Below are positions 1-5,862 of a DNA stretch of 15,173 nt, piece after piece (within the stretch, counting starts at the first letter, position 1; each line of letters starts with the position of its first letter). Origin of the DNA: Oscillatoria sp. Prado101 (GTDB lineage Bacteria > Cyanobacteriota > Cyanobacteriia > Cyanobacteriales > Oscillatoriaceae); assembly GCA_025454445.1 (NCBI GenBank), contig JALOOK010000025.1:1-15173 (forward strand), written 5' to 3'. The position numbers and the translations under genes are program-made. The notes under the pieces are model-generated. The model saw nothing but the letters and a program-made list of their open reading frames with translations. It was not told where the DNA came from and ran no database searches.

Positions 1-26
1 CCATCCCCCCCACCGGCATCGGGCAT

Positions 27-413
27 TTATTGGTTCTCCTCCTTTATCATCCGCCGGATGTCATCGAGGGGCGATTCGGGTTCCCTGGATTCTGGCTTGT
101 TGCTTGCCGGGGGGTCTTCAACTGCCGGCTCATCCGGGCAAAATTCTAGAGTTAGTCTGATTCTCATTTTACCTTTTTGCCAGCCCTTACCTCCAACCCT
201 GAGAATTTCACAATTTTCCCCCTCATCAAACCAGTCATCTGTAAAATCAGGCACCGCATATTTTCGCAAAATGTTGCTGAATATTTTCATTGTATATGGG
301 CTAGTAAAAGCCAGATCTAATCTTTCTTTTAAGCTTAGTTTATTAAAAAGATTGCCCCCACAGGATATAACCGAATCCTCACTACAATTTTGCAGGAAAT
401 AGTTTTCTTCCAT
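27..413 (-). CDS. KGK family protein (copy 1)
   Basis: This 128-residue protein of unknown function fits the cyanobacterial KGK family. The diagnostic part is residues 61-96, where WFDEGENCEIL leads into GWQKGKMRIRLTLEFCPDEP with the K80-G81-K82 motif. A Pro/Glu/Ser-rich linker of about 20 residues follows, then the tail SPLDDIRRMIKEENQ. There is no signal peptide or membrane segment, so it is probably cytoplasmic. The downstream paralogue in map order (724-1128) has the same architecture and an identical last 15 residues. The start at 413 is supported by an ungapped match to the paralogue from Met1 (V15, G19 and F23 align) and by a promoter 36 bp upstream. No Shine-Dalgarno sequence is visible. 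The family assignment comes from recalled motif knowledge; the function is unknown. Confidence 0.85.
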   Translation of the reverse strand: MEENYFLQNCSEDSVISCGGNLFNKLSLKERLDLAFTSPYTMKIFSNILRKYAVPDFTDDWFDEGENCEILRVGGKGWQKGKMRIRLTLEFCPDEPAVEDPPASNKPESREPESPLDDIRRMIKEENQ

Positions 414-448
414 AATATGTCTGCAATCCAGAAAGTGTCCCGCTAACT

Positions 449-477
449 ATTCTCAACCATCACGAGACTCATGTCAA
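449..477 (-). promoter_or_regulatory. Sigma70-type promoter of KGK copy 1
   Basis: On the minus strand a perfect TTGACA (472-477) is followed after exactly 17 bp by GAGAAT (449-454). The expected transcription start is near 442, giving a leader of about 29 nt before the ATG at 413. The same arrangement is duplicated at 1163-1191, which strengthens the call. Confidence 0.7.
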
Positions 478-571
478 TCCTGCAGGGTGGGAAGCGCGCC
501 GGCACCGGCAGCATCTAAAACAGAGACTGGGGACAGGCGTTCTGGCCGGTCCTACGCCATAGAGGACGTAG

Positions 572-663
572 GCACAGGCGTCTCGCCTGTGCAAACCACG
601 CGAAAGAGGATTTTGGCACCGGCGTTCTGGCCGGTATTCAGGGGACAGGCGGGACGCCTGTCC
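572..663. repeat. GC-rich palindromic repeats upstream of KGK copy 1
   Basis: Two short perfect hairpins lie in the roughly 175-bp spacer between the duplicated blocks. GCACAGGCG (572-580) pairs with CGCCTGTGC (584-592) across TCT. GGACAGGCG (643-651) pairs with CGCCTGTCC (655-663) across GGA. The related phrase GGCGTTCTGGCCGG occurs near 537-550 and 621-634. They look like dispersed palindromic repeats of a kind common between cyanobacterial genes. No gene is visible in 526-698. Confidence 0.7.
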
Positions 664-723
664 TACGCCAAACCGGCTCAACACCCAGACTCAAAGCGCC
701 ATCCCCCCACCGGCATCGGGCAT

Positions 724-1128
724 TTATTGGTTCTCCTCCTTTATCATCCGCCGGATGTCATCGAGGGGCGATTTGGGAGCGCTGGGTTCTGGAAGTTCGC
801 TGGGTTCTGGAGCGTCAGTGCCAACCTCTAGAGTAACTTTAATGCGGAATTTTACTTTTCGCCAGCTCGGATAGCCGGGCTTTAATAATTCACAATCTAT
901 GCCCTCATTAAACAATCTCGAAGCCGGCTCTGGAGAGTGCAAATACTCATCAAGTATTTTGTCTATTTTAACCCCCTGATGATTTAATTGGTTCCAGAAG
1001 TTATAAGCCAGTTCCCGATCCCAGACTTTCTTTAGGGCTTCCTTGAATTTTCCCACCTTGAATGTGTCATCTCCAAACAATAACACATCCTCATCACAAA
1101 GGTCTATCGGATTAAACTCATCGGTCAT
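724..1128 (-). CDS. KGK family protein (copy 2, degenerate motif)
   Basis: This 134-residue paralogue of the gene at 27-413 has unknown function. Residues 72-101 (LFNEGIDCELL, then SWRKVKFRIKVTLEV) align with the KGK core of copy 1, but the KGK triplet reads K91-V92-K93. A Pro/Glu/Ser-rich linker precedes the tail SPLDDIRRMIKEENQ, identical to copy 1. The open frame extends to ATG codons at 1143 and 1155. I choose the ATG at 1128 because it aligns without gaps to Met1 of copy 1 and lies 35 bp from the -10 element (36 bp in copy 1). An ATG at 1155 would sit practically at the transcription start. The inner half of the protein has diverged far more than the ends. No signal peptide or membrane segment is seen. 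Confidence 0.8.
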   Translation of the reverse strand: MTDEFNPIDLCDEDVLLFGDDTFKVGKFKEALKKVWDRELAYNFWNQLNHQGVKIDKILDEYLHSPEPASRLFNEGIDCELLKPGYPSWRKVKFRIKVTLEVGTDAPEPSELPEPSAPKSPLDDIRRMIKEENQ

Positions 1129-1162
1129 ATCAATCGCTTTCATGTAAATTGCCATCCTAACT

Positions 1163-1191
1163 ATTCTAAGCCATCACGAGACGGATGTCAA
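1163..1191 (-). promoter_or_regulatory. Sigma70-type promoter of KGK copy 2
   Basis: On the minus strand TTGACA (1186-1191), a 17-bp spacer and TAGAAT (1163-1168) form a near-consensus promoter. It is the better of the two paralogous promoters, since copy 1 has GAGAAT. The predicted transcription start near 1156 helps exclude the longer start at 1155. Confidence 0.75.
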
Positions 1192-1282
1192 TCCTGTAGG
1201 GTGGGAAGCGCACCGGCACCGGCAGCATCTAAAACAGAGCCGGTGAAACCCCAGCCCCCAACCCCAAAGGGAACCCCGGGTT

Positions 1283-1322
1283 CCCCCTCCCCGAAGCGCG
1301 GGGAGGGGGTTAGGGGGTGGGG
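1283..1322. repeat. Perfect GC hairpin overlapping a four-tract G-run
   Basis: CCCCCTCCCCG (1283-1293) and its exact complement (1299-1309) form an 11-bp stem with a 5-base loop. The right arm continues into more G-runs, so the plus strand holds four tracts: 1300-1303, 1305-1309, 1313-1317 and 1319-1322, with loops of 1, 3 and 1 bases. It lies between the dynamin stop and the KGK copy 2 promoter. There is no T-run on the minus strand after it, so it is not a classical intrinsic terminator. Confidence 0.75.
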
Positions 1323-1328
1323 TTCTTC

Positions 1329-1362
1329 CTCCGCGCCCTCCGCGTCTTGGCGGTTTAAATCA
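1329..1362. repeat. 34-bp 3'-end repeat, copy A
   Basis: This segment matches 5829-5862 at 30 of 34 positions (core GCGTCTTGGCGGTT on the plus strand). It overlaps the last Ile codon and the TAA stop of the dynamin-like gene. It resembles dispersed CTCTGCGCC/GCGTCTCGG repeats known from many cyanobacterial genomes. Confidence 0.75.
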
Positions 1363-3796
1363 TTCCCACTTTCCCCCCATCCAAACTCCCCAAATCAACC
1401 GGCTCAACAGCCAAACTCAAATCCTCCCCCAAATCAACCACCGGCAGCAGATAGCGATTTAAGAGCATCGCCCGCAAACAGCCATTAATCCCAGCAACCG
1501 CCTGATTATAAACATCAACTTTCTGCTGCACTTCCCCCAGGCGCTGCTGGTTCCGCTCAAGCTGCTCCTGCGCCTCCTTTTCCAGCGTCTTCTCCAAATG
1601 AGCGCGAGCGCGACTGTACTGCTGCAAGATAACCTCCTCTTGCTCCTTCGCCACCGGCAGCAAATGAGTTTTGAGCGTCTGATTCACCGTCTGGCGAAAA
1701 GTGCTCTGAATTGTCTGCTTCACCTTCGGCTCAAAATCCAATTTCAGCAGCTGGCGAATTGCCGGCTCCGCATCCGCCATGCTGGCGCAATCGTAACTCT
1801 GAGACGTTTGCTGCAAGACTTGGCGAAACTGGTAAATTGAAAAGGTGCCCTCATCGTAAAAACGCGGACTTTCCCGCACAAACCGGTCGCACTCGGTACT
1901 CGCCGCAGCGCGAATTGCCAGCTGCACCTGCGCTTCCACCCGCTTGAAGGCTTGCTCAACCCCGGCATCGCTTCCGGCTAACCGGCACAGTTCGCGGTAA
2001 TAATCCTGGCGGCGCACCCGATCTGTCAAATAAGCAAAGAAATTGGCAATCACTCGCTGCGCCTCAGCCGCCAATACTTCCTCTAACTCATTGGCTAAAT
2101 AATAAAACGCCTCCACTAAAATCGCCAGCAGGGGCGCAGTAGAATTGCGCGGGTGGCTTAAAGTTGCCTGCCGGTACGCTGACTCAACCGAGAAGGTATT
2201 CAGCAATTCATCGGTGCGGGAAACCATCTTGACTTTGAGCTTGCGGAAGTCTTCCTCGAAGCTGGCGCACTGATTGGTGACAGCCTGATTGACTTCCTGG
2301 CTGATGTGTTCTGTCAGAGCTGCGCCAATTTGTCGCAACTCCTGATTCAGCTGTTCCATGCGCCGCGATTTTACGCCTTCAATATTGACCGGCTGGCTCT
2401 GCAAGTCGCGGTATTGCTCCAGGTAGTGCCGGCTGATAGCGAGACACACCGGCTGCAAGTCATTGGCGAGGGCTTCAAACAGCTGCGGGCGCTTTTCTTC
2501 GGTGAGATAGCGGGTGATGCCGGTGCGAAATTCCTCAATGCCGCTATCTGAAATCAGCTGCTCAATCAGCGGCGCACCCCACTCGGCGAGAATGCGGACG
2601 TAGTTCTCATTTGGGGTTTCGTAGCTGTTGACAGAAACCCGGAACTTGCTGGGAAGCTTGCGGGAAGTGCCGCAATAGTTGTTAAAGGCATAGACGAACT
2701 GGGGGGTTTCTTCTTGTCCGCCTAAACCTTTGACGCTCTCGGCAAAGAGAGAATCGAGTCCAAAGCGCTCGCGACTGCTGGTTTGTTGAATCTGGCTCCC
2801 CCAGAAGCCGAGCAATCCGCTGGTTTTATAAACGCGGCTGCTGTCGCGGAATTGGGTATTAATCAAATCGTCCAGCCGCTGGCGCAACTGGCTGCTGTAC
2901 CAAGTGGCGTCAATGCGGTTGAAGACATAAAATACGCGATCGCGAATGCCGGGATTGTCGCGCATCTTTTCCAGCAGTTCAGTTTCTTCGGTGGTCATGT
3001 CTCCCTCGGATGCCGGTTTGAGAACGCAGACAACAGCTGAGGTTTCTGGGTCTTCAATTTTGCGATAAGTCAGTTCGGCGTCTTTCTTGACCGGCGCGTC
3101 AATTCCCGGCATGTCAATCAGGACGTTGCCATCTTGCAGCAGGGGGTGGTTGCAGTAATATTCAATGCGCTTCAAAACAGCGCTGTTGCTCCCCCGACGG
3201 GCGTAACCGGCAGCTTCTTTGAGATTGGAGAAGTTGAACTGCTCCATCGAAAATGTGTTATTATTAGTAGTGCCGATGCGCTCGCGATTGGCGGCAAACC
3301 CTTCTAGCAACAGCAGCAGGGCATTCGCCTGCTTAGCGCGGTCGGATTTGCTCTCGCCGCCTTCCATCTTGACAATGGTTTGGCATCCCTGGCGCAGCAG
3401 GTCAATCACTTCGGGGTCAAGATTTGGCGCACCGGCTAATCCCAGGCGCTTGCACAGAGCAACGGCTTGCTCTTTAATTTCGGCTTCACTGAGAAAGGTG
3501 AGGACGACTCGTTCTTTGTCGGTTTCGGCATATTCAATATAGCATTCCGTGCCGGTGGCGTGTCCTTCGGCGCTGTAGAGCAATTCGCGCCCTAGCAAGG
3601 CGTTGATGAGCATAGATTTGCCGGCACTGAACGCGCCGGCGAAGACAATCTCAAATTTGGGAGAAATCGCCTTTTTCAGGGAAGCTTGGACAGCGGTGGT
3701 GTCTTGGGAGCGTAAAGACGGCTCTTGATGCAGCAGCTGGAGCAGAGAGTCAACCTGTTCTGGCAAGTTCTGGCACTGGGGGAGCAATTGGTTCAT
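1355..3796 (-). CDS. Dynamin-like GTPase
   Basis: An 813-residue large GTPase of the bacterial dynamin-like group. Such proteins bind and remodel membranes in a nucleotide-dependent way; the role here is inferred. The GTPase domain covers roughly residues 45-350. It has the P-loop GAFSAGKS (54-61), a G2 threonine in the TGT at 81-83, G3 in LIDMPG (DMPG at 228-231), and G4 NRID (293-296). The rest, about 400-770, is charged, helix-rich and Gln/Glu/Leu-heavy, as expected for the stalk and trunk. A moderately hydrophobic stretch near residue 560 (LLAILVEAFYYLANEL) could be a membrane-contact region. The ATG at 3796 lacks an obvious Shine-Dalgarno sequence, but its first ten codons are duplicated upstream (3995-4024). 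The stop lies inside a dispersed repeat. No second full dynamin gene is present in the window. Confidence 0.9.
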   Translation of the reverse strand: MNQLLPQCQNLPEQVDSLLQLLHQEPSLRSQDTTAVQASLKKAISPKFEIVFAGAFSAGKSMLINALLGRELLYSAEGHATGTECYIEYAETDKERVVLTFLSEAEIKEQAVALCKRLGLAGAPNLDPEVIDLLRQGCQTIVKMEGGESKSDRAKQANALLLLLEGFAANRERIGTTNNNTFSMEQFNFSNLKEAAGYARRGSNSAVLKRIEYYCNHPLLQDGNVLIDMPGIDAPVKKDAELTYRKIEDPETSAVVCVLKPASEGDMTTEETELLEKMRDNPGIRDRVFYVFNRIDATWYSSQLRQRLDDLINTQFRDSSRVYKTSGLLGFWGSQIQQTSSRERFGLDSLFAESVKGLGGQEETPQFVYAFNNYCGTSRKLPSKFRVSVNSYETPNENYVRILAEWGAPLIEQLISDSGIEEFRTGITRYLTEEKRPQLFEALANDLQPVCLAISRHYLEQYRDLQSQPVNIEGVKSRRMEQLNQELRQIGAALTEHISQEVNQAVTNQCASFEEDFRKLKVKMVSRTDELLNTFSVESAYRQATLSHPRNSTAPLLAILVEAFYYLANELEEVLAAEAQRVIANFFAYLTDRVRRQDYYRELCRLAGSDAGVEQAFKRVEAQVQLAIRAAASTECDRFVRESPRFYDEGTFSIYQFRQVLQQTSQSYDCASMADAEPAIRQLLKLDFEPKVKQTIQSTFRQTVNQTLKTHLLPVAKEQEEVILQQYSRARAHLEKTLEKEAQEQLERNQQRLGEVQQKVDVYNQAVAGINGCLRAMLLNRYLLPVVDLGEDLSLAVEPVDLGSLDGGKVGMI

Positions 3797-3821
3797 TGGG
3801 GGTGTGAGAAACAGCGATAAA

Positions 3822-3917
3822 TATAGGGTTTATCAGATTAGTCAGGTACTGAGAAACCCGGTTTCTGAAAGAAACCGGGTTTCTGGGGCGTACTTCATCC
3901 AACTGAAACCCGCGATA
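3822..3917. repeat. MITE-like element, copy 1
   Basis: This is a full copy of a roughly 95-bp element also seen at 4166-4260 and, truncated, at 8095-8160. Its centre is a perfect 15-bp inverted repeat: AGAAACCCGGTTTCT (3852-3866) and its complement (3870-3884), with loop GAA. The outer parts share GAGGTACTGAG-like and GGGGCGTACT-like stretches with copy 2. The ends (TATAGGGTT and AACCCGCGATA) are diverged forms of the TATAGCGGTT terminal inverted repeat. The left end places a TATATT about 26 bp upstream of the dynamin ATG. Confidence 0.75.
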
Positions 3918-3994
3918 GAGCTTATTCTAGTTTCTCACAACCGGCACCCTGTAGAGCCGGTGCGTAAAATATGCTCTGTGGGGTGCGTTCCGGG

Positions 3995-4024
3995 GTTTTG
4001 GCACTGGGGAAGCAATTGGTTCAT
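3995..4024 (-). pseudogene. Duplicated fragment of the dynamin gene start
   Basis: The minus strand reads ATG followed by codons for NQLLPQCQN, the same ten residues that start the dynamin-like protein. At DNA level 4000-4024 matches 3772-3796 at 24 of 25 bases, and weaker similarity continues for about 12 bp into the 5' leader. The frame then departs from dynamin (PGTHPTEH) and soon ends. It is probably a duplication remnant rather than a working gene. Confidence 0.6.
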
Positions 4025-4058
4025 GGGTGCTGTGAGGGGAGCATCCCATTTTTGTAAT

Positions 4059-4157
4059 CCCCCTCACCCCCAACCCCTCTCCCACAAGGGGAGAGGGGAG
4101 AATTCTTTATTTTCCCCCTTCTCCCTTCACGGGCGTTGGGCGCGGGGGGTGAGGGGG
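4059..4157. repeat. Nested inverted-repeat element of about 100 bp
   Basis: The outer arms CCCCCTCACCCCC (4059-4071) and GGGGGTGAGGGGG (4145-4157) are perfect 13-bp complements. Inside the left half a second perfect hairpin pairs CCCCTCTCCC (4074-4083) with GGGAGAGGGG (4089-4098) across a 5-base loop. It has no coding capacity. It could be a small non-autonomous mobile element or a dispersed palindromic repeat. Confidence 0.75.
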
Positions 4158-4165
4158 TGAAAATA

Positions 4166-4260
4166 TTTAGCATTTCTCATATTAGTGAGGTACTGAGAAA
4201 CCCAGTTTCTTTAAGAAACCGGGTTTCTGGGGCGCACTCATCTAACTGAAAACCGCTATA
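4166..4260. repeat. MITE-like element, copy 2
   Basis: This copy is 95 bp with the best right terminal repeat (AACCGCTATA, 4251-4260) and a diverged left end (TTTAGCATTTCTCAT). The hairpin arms are AGAAACCCAGTTTCT (4196-4210) and AGAAACCGGGTTTCT (4214-4228), with one mismatch and loop TTA. It ends 10 bp beyond the alkaline phosphatase stop, so its hairpin could end or stabilise that transcript, although no T-run follows. Confidence 0.75.
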
Positions 4261-4270
4261 TTCGGACTGT

Positions 4271-5368
4271 CTATTTCTTGGCTAACGGGACAGGCGTTGG
4301 ACTAGCACCGGCAACACCCGTGGCAATTCCAAACAGCTGGGTGTTATCCATAACCTCAGCAACCCGCTGACTGTTGACGCCCCAGGCATAAACCGGCACA
4401 TTGGCACCCGTGTGATCTTTGGCGGACCAAGAGACAGCCGGCACTTTTCCCTGACCGCTATTTTTCAGTACCTTCAAACCGCCGGTTTCGTGGTCAGCGG
4501 TGACGATAATCAGGGTGTCGTTGCGGTTCTGCGCCCAGTTGAGAGCCACCTGTACCGCCTTGGAAAACTCGACCGTTTCTTTAACTTGGCGCTGGATGTT
4601 GTGTTCATGGCCGGCGTGGTCAATCTTTCCCCCCTCTACCATCAAAAAAAACCCGTCCCGGTCATTATCCAAAATCGCCAGATCAGTCTGAGTCATTTCC
4701 GACAGATGAGGTAATTTTCCGAGTCCGTCGTGTTCGTAAGGCAGATGAGTTTGGCCGAACTGACCGGAGACTTGCGTGGCGGTTTCGGTGTTCAGCGCTT
4801 GCAGCTGCGAACGGTCAGTAACTACTGTGTAGCCGGCTGACTGCGCTGCGGCGGGTGACATCCCAGCGCCTCCGCCGCCAAACAGAACCGCCGGACGAGT
4901 TTGGGTGAGGTAATCGCTAGCAATTTCAGCTTGGGTTTTTCTGCTGGATTCATGGGCACCAAATGCAGCCGGTGTGGCGTGAGTCATCTCAGTTGTGGTG
5001 ACTAAACCGGCGCTTTTGCCTCGCCCTTGGAAATACTCCAATAGGGTTTTGAGTTCCTTGCCCTCGCCGGGAATCGCCATGCTAATCGTGCCGTTTTTCA
5101 CTTTAACACCCGTGGCGATAGCTGTTCCACCGGCAGCTGAGTCAGTCACTTCGCTGTCAGCGGAGCGCGTTGTCATTTCAGCTTTATGGGGAAACGCCTC
5201 AAAGGAGAGAGTACCTGGTTTGCCGGTGGCGTATATCCCAGCGGCTTTCACTTCTTCAACCCCCATGCCATCCCCGATGAAGATGATGACGTTTTTGGGC
5301 GCTGCTTTCATCGCACAGGAAACGCAGGCAAGTTGACACAGCGCCAGTGCAGTTAGTTTTTTCAGCAT
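4271..5368 (-). CDS. Exported alkaline phosphatase (PhoA-type)
   Basis: A 365-residue alkaline phosphatase that hydrolyses phosphomonoesters outside the cytoplasm, releasing phosphate. The N-terminus MLKKLTALALCQLACVSC is a signal peptide, with cleavage probably near residues 19-23. E. coli PhoA-type active-site residues are all visible: D33 (IGDGMG), D76-S77 (DSAAGGTA, nucleophile S77), T132 (THATPAA), E245, D250 and H254 (VEGGKIDHAGH), D292-H293 (TADHETG), and H319 (KDHTG). H130 and H251 stand where E. coli has Asp153 and Lys328, as in many other bacterial and mammalian enzymes. The frame stays open to 5629, but the ATG at 5368 is chosen because it begins the signal peptide and follows GAGGGAAG at good spacing. 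No Pho-box-like repeats were recognised upstream. Confidence 0.93.
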   Translation of the reverse strand: MLKKLTALALCQLACVSCAMKAAPKNVIIFIGDGMGVEEVKAAGIYATGKPGTLSFEAFPHKAEMTTRSADSEVTDSAAGGTAIATGVKVKNGTISMAIPGEGKELKTLLEYFQGRGKSAGLVTTTEMTHATPAAFGAHESSRKTQAEIASDYLTQTRPAVLFGGGGAGMSPAAAQSAGYTVVTDRSQLQALNTETATQVSGQFGQTHLPYEHDGLGKLPHLSEMTQTDLAILDNDRDGFFLMVEGGKIDHAGHEHNIQRQVKETVEFSKAVQVALNWAQNRNDTLIIVTADHETGGLKVLKNSGQGKVPAVSWSAKDHTGANVPVYAWGVNSQRVAEVMDNTQLFGIATGVAGASPTPVPLAKK

Positions 5369-5854
5369 TCTTCCCTCGCTGTTCCTATTCTCAAGTTTTC
5401 GGTTGCGTAACACTTTGTCAGCTGAGCGACTGTAGCAGCCAAGGGCGGCTACAACCGCAGGGAAACCGCTGCTCATCAGACAAAACCTGCCCGCGCTGGT
5501 TTTTATCGCCCCCCCATTTCTCTGACGTTGATAGCAGATTCCTTGCGGCCCACTTTTATCATATAATAAGTTTCGCGAGCGGGCTAAAAATCCATCCATT
5601 TCTTGAATAAACTTTGCAAAACTTTGCAAAAAGCAACACCTTGCAAAGACTCGTGCGTTCCCAGGGGGAATGAGGAATTGCAGGCGGAGCCTCCCGCGTT
5701 CCCAGACAGAGCCTGGGAACGAGGACGAGGCCCACCGGTTGGGCTAAAGCCCTACTACAAACCTTTTCAAGTCAGAGCCTCCCTATGTGCGTTCCCAACC
5801 TGAGCCTGGGAACGAGGAACACTCTTCTCTCTGCGCCCTCTGCGTCTCGGCGGT
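5369..5854. other. Gene-free spacer with CGTTCCCAG palindromes
   Basis: These 486 bp upstream of the phosphatase contain no supported gene; the in-frame extension of the phosphatase to 5629 reads as non-coding. The spacer holds adjacent direct repeats ACTTTGCAAA (5611-5620 and 5621-5630), followed by a partial CTTGCAAAG at 5640-5648. It also holds two hairpins: CGTTCCCAG (5697-5705) with CTGGGAACG (5713-5721), and CGTTCCCA (5790-5797) with TGGGAACG (5807-5814). The same hairpin family recurs at 6901-6928. The last 26 bp belong to the 34-bp 3'-end repeat. Confidence 0.75.
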
Positions 5855-5862
5855 TCAAATCA
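5829..5862. repeat. 34-bp 3'-end repeat, copy B
   Basis: This segment matches 1329-1362 at 30 of 34 bases. It contains the last Ile codon and the TGA stop (5855-5857) of the RNA methyltransferase gene, in the same register as copy A over the dynamin stop (TAA in the same place). Confidence 0.75.

Larger units (their letters stand above)
1..525. repeat. Tandem duplication, copy 1 (KGK gene with its flanks)
   Basis: This block carries the first KGK gene, its promoter and its 3' flank, and matches the block at 699-1239. Positions 1-76 match 699 onward except for one C inserted or lost in a C-run. Positions 443-525 match the corresponding upstream segment at about 77 of 83 bases. The coding stretch between these ends is not alignable by eye at DNA level. 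The copy may extend left beyond the window. The right edge is sharp, just after the shared TAAAACAGAG. Confidence 0.85.
699..1239. repeat. Tandem duplication, copy 2 (KGK gene with its flanks)
   Basis: This is the second copy of the block described at 1-525. It contains KGK copy 2, an almost identical promoter region and an identical gene 3' end. Both edges are visible here: it starts at CCATCCCCCC (699) and ends after TAAAACAGAG (1239). The right-edge offset from copy 1 is 714 bp. Confidence 0.85.
3797..4270. other. Gene-free repeat-rich spacer
   Basis: These 474 bp between the dynamin start and the alkaline phosphatase stop contain no credible gene. They hold two copies of the 95-bp MITE-like element, a copy of the dynamin gene start, and a 100-bp nested inverted repeat. 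Each is listed separately. A small ACCGGC/GCCGGT palindrome also lies at 3940-3961. Confidence 0.8.

Noticed and set aside
2936..2943. HIP1 octamer GCGATCGC as a sign of cyanobacterial origin
   Set aside because: Only one perfect copy was seen in 15 kb, so on its own it is weak evidence and not a functional feature.
4166..4260. Intrinsic terminator after the phosphatase gene
   Set aside because: The hairpin is strong, but no T-run follows on the minus strand; a role in ending transcription is only possible.
5369..5629. N-terminal extension of alkaline phosphatase by 87 codons
   Set aside because: The internal ATG at 5368 begins a signal peptide and has a proper Shine-Dalgarno sequence; an extension would bury the signal peptide.
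5369..5640. Pho box controlling alkaline phosphatase
   Set aside because: I looked for CTTAACC-like direct repeats with 3-4 bp spacing upstream of 5368 and did not find them.
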